From: Callorhinus ursinus
Lineage: Eukaryota; Chordata; Mammalia; Carnivora; Otariidae
Direction of reading: 5' to 3'
Length of the DNA stretch: 64,000 nt
Assembly: GCF_003265705.1 (NCBI RefSeq)
Contig: NW_020312903.1
Span: forward strand, 24,596,107 to 24,660,106
Under the pieces are notes generated by a model. The model did no database searches. It saw only the letters and a program-made list of their open reading frames with translations, and had not been told where the DNA came from. The position numbers and the translations under genes are program-made. Below, piece by piece: positions 57,250 through 64,000 of the stretch. How positions within the stretch are numbered: position 1 is the first letter of the stretch; every line of letters starts with the position of its first letter.

Positions 57250-59688
57250 GTGTTTTAAGGATAGGAGACACCTTACTAAGGATATGAGACATGCTTACTA
57301 GAAATAAGCATGATACCATTGCGTCCATTTAGAGAACTGCTGCCTAACTTTACTATTTTAAATCATTATACAGGTAGAAGGCATTATGCTAAGTACCTTA
57401 ACCTGACCCACTGAGTATTTCTCTTCTAGTTGTATTGATACACACACACAAAATAATACTACCAAAACAAAACCCTGAAATATGAGAGCTACTCTATAAA
57501 GCACAGTAAGATTTCATTTCTTACTGGAGTCCCCAAAGAATCAGTTATATTTGCCTTATTTAAGTTATGGAATAGGTAGGAACTTGACAGCGGCTGTGAT
57601 GCAAATGTATTTTATATAACTAAATGTCCATTGTCACATATGTGACTTCCCCAGTCATCAAATTGTCCCTGGGGGTAATATATTTCGAGGAGATCTAATT
57701 TATTCTGTGAGCATCTGCAAATAATTTAGTGAAAACATGGGAAATTCCTCTACTCAGACTTATGAAGGCAGGTCCTGTTTCTCTGAGTAAATGTATCACA
57801 AAGATAGTATTACCATGTAAATGGATGCCATCAATGGAAAATCAGTGGCACTTAATAAAAAAGCTAATTGCAACACATTCAAGAGGAAAAACCTGGAGAG
57901 ACTGCTCAGAAGCTAAGTGAAAAATGGGTTTGGGCTTAAGCGTCATTAAAGAAAGAGAAATAGGCTAAACAGAATGAAAAATGTGGGAACGTGGGGAGGT
58001 GACAAGGCAGAGTGGAAGGAGATGGCATAAGACTTCTGCAAATGGATTTGAGGGAGGAGAGGAGGAAGGAGGAATCAGGAACGGTGAAATTCACACCAGC
58101 GGGTTTGCTGGCTCCCATCAATAACAAGGGAGGCATTTCTCAAGGCCATTCCATGGAGTAGGAAAAGAGGACACTGGAGAAAACAGCATGTCCCAAGGCC
58201 AATCTGTTGTAACCCATCAAGGGTTGACCCAGCTCTGTGAGCTGTCAGAGAGAATTGTGCGTGCATAGCTAAGGGAGAAATTCAGACCTTTCTATTTTTC
58301 ATTAGTTCAATAAAAACCGGGACACAATCAACATAACAAAAGGTGTGCCGATTACTTAATATAATTCTGCATTCATCAAAAGCCTTTCTCTCTTTAGAAG
58401 CCTGTTCTCCACAAATTGTTAGGTGTCTTACAGACTATTGAAATGCATCATCAAAGAAGCACTTGCACTCACATGCATTAGGGAAAGCATAGGCAGGGCC
58501 ACCTACTGGATGTGCTGTGAAGTGCAAGGAAATGTTCTCCATTTAAAAATCCCTCCCGTCACGGGCTTGCTACAGGCAGGGGGCGGTTGAGGTGGGGATT
58601 GGGGGAAATTCCCGCTAGCAGAGCCATTCAGAGTTAAGCATTCTATTCTTTGAAGTCCCAGGAAAAAATGCAAGTCAGCTAGCTAACTGAAAGAAAAACT
58701 AGACTTCCTTTTTAGGCAGGATCCTCATCTCTAATGGCTAATAACACTGTAGAGGGCAACATGGGGCTAGCCCCCTAGTTTTTCTTCTTTGTAATGAACT
58801 CCAATTAATGAGTTGGCTGAGAGAAATGTTTTACTGCTGTGGACCTGCCATCTTGATCATAGCTCACTGGACAAGGGAGGATACCCGATTCCAGCTAGGC
58901 CCATCAGAATCTTTTGCTTAAGAATTTAAACCTGAGATACACAGAAATTAGGAATTGCTAACTGAGATGAATGAAATAGCTCTAGGATTTTTTTTTCTTA
59001 AATCTGAGTTACCTAGGCACCACTTTTAAGTGAGGAAAATATAAGGGAATTCCTTATAAAATGTTTTTACAATATGATATAATCATGGATAAGAGTAATC
59101 TTATATTTGTATTTATAACCACTATCCATTTATAGATCAAAGACAGTTACAAATATAAACAAAATTATATAATCAATAAGTCAAATTAAGATAATAAAGA
59201 TCATACGAAGAGAATGCTGTTTTGCCTAAAGTAAATCATGGAAAGCTCAGTGTGTTACGATGATGAACCAATTTTCCCGTGACTGACTTTAATTCAGATA
59301 GCATGTGTGACATGATGGGTTGCTGTTCCGTAACATCATCTCATACACTCCTTGTTATAAAATGACTTTGACTCGGTTCTTTTATCAATAGCTCTTATCA
59401 TGTAGAGCAGCACTCTTGGAACTCCATTATAAACATCCAAATTCAGGGTCTTAAAGGAAGCACAGAAATTGATTAGCAATATTTGGTTTTAAGATGGTTG
59501 TCCAAATGATTTAGAATGTTAATTTCTTAAAAAATAATCATTATGCCAAACATCTCAAATATTTAAATCCAAATAAAAATAACAAAATATATCCATGTTT
59601 TCCTAAGCCTTTGAAGGTTCCAGTTTGAGTCTCATTGCTCCAGAGAAACACGGTCTATCTAGTAGAACCTTCTGAGATAACAAAAATT
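57250..59688. other. Repeat-poor stretch
   Basis: About 2.4 kb without a recognised transposon. A 14-bp palindrome lies at 57633-57646. The part at 58320-58600 keeps CpGs and resembles conserved noncoding DNA. No gene was recognised. Confidence 0.4.
57633..57646. promoter_or_regulatory. Perfect 14-bp palindrome with E-box core
   Basis: gtcacatatgtgac is its own reverse complement and is centred on catatg. An octamer-like atgcaaat lies at 57599-57606. A dimer-binding site is possible but untested. Confidence 0.3.
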
Positions 59689-59689
59689 T

Positions 59690-59857
59690 TCTGTCTGCAC
59701 TATCCGTACAATAGCCACTGACCACATGTGGCTATAGAGTTACTTAAAATGAACTAATGTGACTGGTAAATTGAATATTAAATTTTATTTAATTTTAACC
59801 AATTTAAATTTAAATAGCCATATGTGGCTGGCAGCTGCTGTAATGGCCAGCAGCTGT
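59690..59857. mobile_element. Palindromic DNA-transposon remnant (MITE-like)
   Basis: 'caatagccactgaccacatg', 'tggctat' on the left and 'atagccatatgtggctggca' on the right are imperfect inverted arms around an AT-rich centre ('taaattttatttaatttta'). This is the form of a widespread mammalian non-autonomous DNA transposon. The family name is not certain. Confidence 0.6.
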
Positions 59858-60114
59858 ACTTTTTTTCTGAATACCTGTCAAATGTTGGTTTTCCAAAATA
59901 CTACTGAAACGACTCTTTGTATAACAAATTACCCATGCAATTGAGTCGTTTAAAACAACAAGCCTTTATTTGCTCCCATAGTTTCCATGAGTCAGGAATT
60001 TGGAAGTAGCTGAATGTCTATATGAAATATTATTATTAGTTAATAATAATAACACTAATTACATTTATAAAATATTAATACTTTCATTAATGTTTCATAT
60101 AAATATAAAAATAG
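59858..60114. other. Possible reversed LTR end, otherwise unassigned
   Basis: 'ataacaaattacccatgcaa', 'gtttaaaacaacaagccttt' and 'ccatgagtcaggaatttgga' (59921-60005) resemble the reversed end of an MLT1-class LTR; the rest is AT-rich and unassigned. Confidence 0.45.
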
Positions 60115-60430
60115 TCTGTCCCAAGCCATATAGCTAGTCAGTGACAGAGATGGGATTTGAATCCACATGGTCTGGCTCCACAGGCTATGCTGTTTGTTTT
60201 TGTTTTTTTTAAGATTTTATTTCTTTATTTGCCAGAGAGAGAGCGAGAGAGCACAAGCAGGGGGAGCGGCAGAGGGAGAAGCAGGCTTCCCTGCTGAGCA
60301 AGGAGCCCAGTGTGGGACAGTGATCCTAGGACCCTGGGATCATGACCTGCACTGAAGGCAGATGCTTAACTGACTGAGCCGCCCAGGTGTCCCTAAGGGC
60401 TTTGCTTCTAATTGCTGTACTCTTCTGCTA
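60115..60430 (-). repeat. MIR end split by a Can-SINE
   Basis: 'cccaagccatatagctagtc', 'agtgacagagatgggatttg' and 'aatccacatggtctggctcc' are a reversed MIR. The SINE follows at once, and 'attgctgtactcttctgcta' after it fits the MIR end. Confidence 0.7.
60195..60393 (-). mobile_element. Can-SINE, reverse orientation, inside MIR
   Basis: 'ttaagattttatttctttat', GA tract, 'gcagggggagcggcagaggg', 'agaagcaggcttccctgctg' and 'actgactgagccgcccaggt' are present. The target duplication is unclear. A 140-codon minus-strand frame across this SINE and the next segment is an artefact. Confidence 0.95.
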
Positions 60431-60660
60431 CTCTCAGTGAGATCCCTGTTCACAACAGAAAAATTTCCAAACTTCTTACCCTTATATGTAGACACTCCAC
60501 AATCTGGCCCACGACAACCCTTAGCTAATCCCATTACTTTAACCCTCATCAACTCCAGCCTCCCCTCCCACAGTCCCTCAAAGTACGTGGCCAGCCTGCT
60601 TTGCACCACCTCTCTCTGCACCTTTATGCCTTCTGAACCCGGAAAATCTAGTTGAATGAG
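60431..60660 (+). repeat. Probable L2 fragment
   Basis: 'cacaatctggcccacgacaa', 'aactccagcctcccctccca' and 'cctctctctgcacctttatg' resemble the L2 coding 3' region (ctggcccctggc ... ctttgcac). Moderately weak. Confidence 0.4.
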
Positions 60661-60849
60661 GGTGTGGTCACATAGAAACCAGCACGTGAGAAGCAGCCGG
60701 CCGCCCAACTGCCACGGTTTCCTACATCTGAATTCTGAAGCTATGGAATCCAACTTGAACAAACAATGTGATCTTTCAGACTGTTTTATTAGTGTTTATT
60801 TAGACTCTCAGCTGAAGAACAAGGAAAATGAAATTTAGTGCTGAGCTGT

Positions 60850-61070
60850 GTGAACATGGTCTGACTCTTGGATAATTTATTTTTTATGACAGATTCCATT
60901 TTCTGCTGCTAGCATGATTACACAGGAATACATTTGTCCACTGAGAGTACATTTGTGTCTTTTGCATGGGGTAACTCAGTGGTAGCATTTAATTTGTGCA
61001 ATATTATTCACTTATCAGCCCAAAAGACAGTACATGCTCAGAATTACTAAGTAATTGAAATGTTATTACA
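60850..61070. promoter_or_regulatory. Non-repetitive patch, candidate conserved element
   Basis: No repeat is seen. It carries 'cttttgcatggggtaactca', 'gcatttaatttgtgcaatat' and 'tagcatgattacacagg', which include POU and homeodomain-like sites. Conservation is inferred from texture only. Confidence 0.2.
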
Positions 61071-61473
61071 AGAATCAGTCTTGAGAGGCAAAAGGAACAT
61101 TAGTGTGTAGCTTGAGATTGTCTCATTATCTTTAAAGTGCAGGTATCATTGAGATGATTAGTTTCCTGGATAAATTTAGGTTTGAAGGGGTGTGAATATG
61201 TACTCTGTCAGAAATGTGTTGCGTATTATTTATTGTGCGGTGCAATTGTGGAAAACTGAAATATGAATAGAGTGAAACTGGGTGGATATACGCCAGTAGG
61301 GTTTGGTGCAGTCCATTGAAGTGTGCCCCTCTGAAAGAGATTGTCATTTATCAAGTCTAGCCAATTGTTGTAGTGGTGGAATGTGGCCCAGTGTTGCTAG
61401 AAACTTTGAATTTAAGAGGAACCAGATTTCTGGATATCTATATGAAATACCCTGATGTTTAAATGTTGGTGAG

Positions 61474-62028
61474 TGTGGTAGGCATAATTCTAACAATGAC
61501 TCCTAATGACCCTCTTCTATGTGTAATCCTTTTCCCTTAGAATGTGAATAGGATCTGTTACAAGAATGAGGTACTATTACTCTGTTACATCATGTGGCAG
61601 AAGGCTGATTATCTAGGTAGGCCTAATATAATCACAGACAATCAAAGGGAGAAAGCATGAGGATACCACAAGCTTTTGCTGGCTTCAAAGCTATACAAGG
61701 CCACACCCAAGGACTGAGAAGCCTGTAGATGCTGAGAGTAGTCCCAGGCCGACAGCCAACAAGAAAATGGGGACTTTGGTCCCACAACCCCAAGTAACTG
61801 AATCCTGCCAATGACCTGAATAAGCTTGGAAACAAATTCTTCCCCAGAGTTTTCAAGTGAGAGCTCATTCTATCCAACACTTCCATTTTGGTCTTGCGAG
61901 ACCCTGAGCAGAGAACCCAACTGAGCCCAGCTTATTTACAACCAACAGACTCTGAGATAAGAACTGGGTGTTGTTTTAGGTTGCTATCTATGTAGTTTTT
62001 TTTTACCCAGTGACAGAAAAGTAATATT
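61474..62028 (+). mobile_element. MLT1D-like MaLR solo LTR
   Basis: 'tgtggtaggcataattctaa', 'gtgtaatccttttcccttag', 'aatgtgaataggatctgtta', 'aagctatacaaggccacacc', 'ggaaacaaattcttccccag', 'gagaccctgagcagagaacc' and the end 'ttttttacccagtgacagaa' follow MLT1D in order. It is diverged and has no internal region. Confidence 0.7.
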
Positions 62029-62417
62029 GTAAGCAATTAAAACTATTTAAAAAATTGTTAGGAGGTCAGTTATGTGCATCAAAGAGGCATTGGTCTGCAA
62101 GCGCTGGTGTAACTGTGAGGTGAGTCAGTTTAGAAGAAAGAGGGTCTAGTGTTCCTCCATTTTCTGACGTAACAAACTATACACTGTGCTTCTTATGCTC
62201 ATTACTTAAAGGCATCTTAAAAGAAATAACCTTTTGATTTGAAATGCAAATAAAAAATGGTCACATTTTGGATAATGGGTAAAAGCATAAGATGATATGT
62301 TTGAATGCATTACTAGAGACAATTTATTGGCTTTGTGGATATTTTCTGTGTTCGGTAATGTTCGGTCATTGAGGCAAATCAAGAAGAAGGGAACTTGCCT
62401 TCACGTTTTTTTCCTAA

Positions 62418-62609
62418 GGGCTCCTGGGTGGCTCAGTCAGTTAAGCGACTGCCTTCGGCTCAGGTCATGATCCTGGAGTCCCGGGATAGAGTCCACATCG
62501 GGCTCCCTGCTCGGCAGGGAGTCTGCTTCTCCCTCTGACCCTCTTCCCTCTAGTGCTCTCTATCTCTCATTCTCTCTCTCAAATAAATAAATAAAATCTT
62601 TAAAAAAAA
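62418..62609 (+). mobile_element. Can-SINE, young-looking
   Basis: 'ggctcctgggtggctcagtc', 'gcgactgccttcggctcagg', 'gatcctggagtcccgggata', 'ctgaccctcttccctctagt' and 'aaataaataaataaaatctt' are present. A perfect 12-bp target duplication, tttttttcctaa, lies at 62406-62417 and 62610-62621. It shares diagnostic bases with the copy at 42261-42466. Confidence 0.97.
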
Positions 62610-64000
62610 TTTTTTTCCTAAATATGAATTGGGATAATTGTTTCTTTAAAACTCTGTATCATTGGCCTACCCAAATCTGCCTCATTTATTCTTGATCAAG
62701 GATGTATCTTTAAATAGATGGTGACTGTTTGCATCCCTAAAGGTTCTCTAGCTTGAGTACCATGTAGTGAATATGGGCAAGTTCAGAAATTCCATGAGAG
62801 GTAGTTTCTGTTTGGGCAAACAAATTTTGGAAGATTATTCTGAGTGGCTCTGGGAATAAACTTGTTCTCATTGCATAGATAACATTCTTTGGCTAACGTG
62901 TTTCTTAAATATAAAAATGATTAATCAGCAAATACATTCTCTTGCAGTCCTTGGAAGACTCTCCTTATCTCTTCAGTGTAGTTAACTGAACACCTAGTGC
63001 ATTCAAGACACTGTGTTGTGGATAGAACACTAAGAACAAAGATGACTGAAAAGACATGCTAGCTAGCTAGCCGCAAGTATTTTACTGTCTCCATTTTCTT
63101 CTTTAATCTTCCTGTTGTAGTTAGAAGTGAGTATGTGTGGGTTCTGTTAAAGATGTTACCAAGATTTCTTGGTATGTGCCCTTCCCCCCACCCCACCATA
63201 CACACAAATATCAATTCGAAGACAAAAGACATTTGGACTTGCTCAGTTGCAGATGAAAAAGCTGGGGAACTTCAGCATCCCCCCAGTATCTGCTCCAACT
63301 ACTTGCAGAGACCCTGCCCAGGGACGTTTACTGCATACCAGCTGTAAGCTGGATTTGCACACAAGTGGATTTAAGAGACCATTCTGTCCTCTTTGGCAGA
63401 TGACTGTGACCTGCTGCATATCTTAGCATTCACTTAGGTTACCCTTGCTCTGGTCAAGTTGAAGTAAAGGGTAGGGCTTTTAAGAGCAGGCTGGGGCCCT
63501 GGAGAAATTTTGAGGGTAACCTGGCTAATAACCTTTACAGGAGGGATTTTTACAAATGCAATTTATTTGGGCTCTGCCTTAGCCCCCCAACCCCCTGCAC
63601 CTCGCCCCTCACCCTGGGGGTGGAGATGGAGAGAGTGAGTGTCCTTCTGCAGTTCTTCTCAGGTGAAAATTTCTATTCCCTAAACCCAAGGCCAAAATGT
63701 GGGGAGAGGAGAAAAATTTCCCTTTTATTAGCACTTAAAATGTCTTTAAAATCAGCCACTTGTTTACTCAGTGGATGAGTAATGGATGTTCATGAAATAA
63801 AACAAATGTCTTAACTTTAGAGGCCACAGATGATTCTTAGTATCTGTTTGGGAATGCTAAAACTTACATAAAATATAACACTCACATTATCATTGCTGTT
63901 TCTTTTGGAATTTTCCAGTTGGTGTCCTATGCATATTAAATAAGGCATGCATTTAGTTAACTTGTTATCCTCTGACTGAACAGTAGTATTTACTCTGGGA
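62610..64000. other. Unassigned, with a short L2 end
   Basis: At 62985-63055 'ctgaacacctagtgcattca', 'agacactgtgttgtggatag' and 'aacactaagaacaaag' resemble a reversed L2 3' end. The 14-bp gctagctagctagc at 63058-63071 is a perfect palindrome. No gene was recognised up to the window edge. Confidence 0.45.

Noticed and set aside
60340..60762. 140-codon minus-strand frame
   Set aside because: Runs through a Can-SINE head and a probable L2 on the opposite strand; chance frame.
3257..62609. tRNA genes at SINE heads
   Set aside because: The heads derive from a tRNA but are followed by the SINE body and A tail, so they are retrotransposons and not tRNA genes.
1..64000. Bacterial-style operons, ribosome binding sites, riboswitches, origins
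   Set aside because: The repeat content is mammalian throughout, so such features do not apply.

Overview
The window reads as nuclear DNA of a caniform carnivore, from an intergenic or intronic stretch with no recognisable protein-coding gene. The main evidence is about 18 copies of the tRNA-derived Can-SINE family on both strands. They share a head reading like ggtgcctgggtggctcag, a CT-rich stretch, an aaataaataaa block and an A tail. No copy has the short canid-type head, so a non-canid caniform (pinniped, bear or mustelid relative) is the better guess. I cannot fix the species. Base composition is AT-rich, no open frame exceeds about 150 codons, and the longer ones lie in old repeats.

Layout. 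0-9 kb: Can-SINEs, an old L1 ORF2 remnant (about 2.97-4.35 kb) split by a SINE, an L1 3' end and an LTR. 9-16 kb: repeat-poor, with a CpG-dense patch near 9.8 kb and a 146-bp exon-like segment at 11.76-11.90 kb. 16-24 kb: MIR, LTR, L2, two old L1 remnants and two SINEs. 24-35 kb: L2, MIR and MER5 fragments, SINEs, and a MIR split by an LTR near 33 kb. 35-38 kb: an MLT1-type LTR followed by three 5'-truncated L1 tails. 38.4-38.7 kb: a second CpG-containing, non-repetitive patch. 40-47.4 kb: the most heavily nested part, with MLT2-like LTRs, an L2 split by an LTR and a SINE, and a 4.8-kb old L1 holding two younger L1 pieces. 49-57.3 kb: L2 pieces, SINEs, four probable ERV LTRs, a 28-bp minisatellite and two long microsatellites. 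57-64 kb: mostly unassigned, with a palindromic DNA-transposon remnant, a MIR interrupted by a SINE, an MLT1D-like LTR and a late SINE.

Nothing here works together as a pathway or operon. The content is a layered record of retrotransposition: L2, MIR and MLT1 oldest, then old L1 and ERV LTRs, then carnivore L1 tails and Can-SINEs. Many of the Can-SINEs still show target-site duplications. The parts most likely to have function are a few non-repetitive, CpG-retaining or homeodomain-site-rich patches and the exon-like segment. All assignments come from reading the sequence; no database search was run, so subfamily names are provisional.
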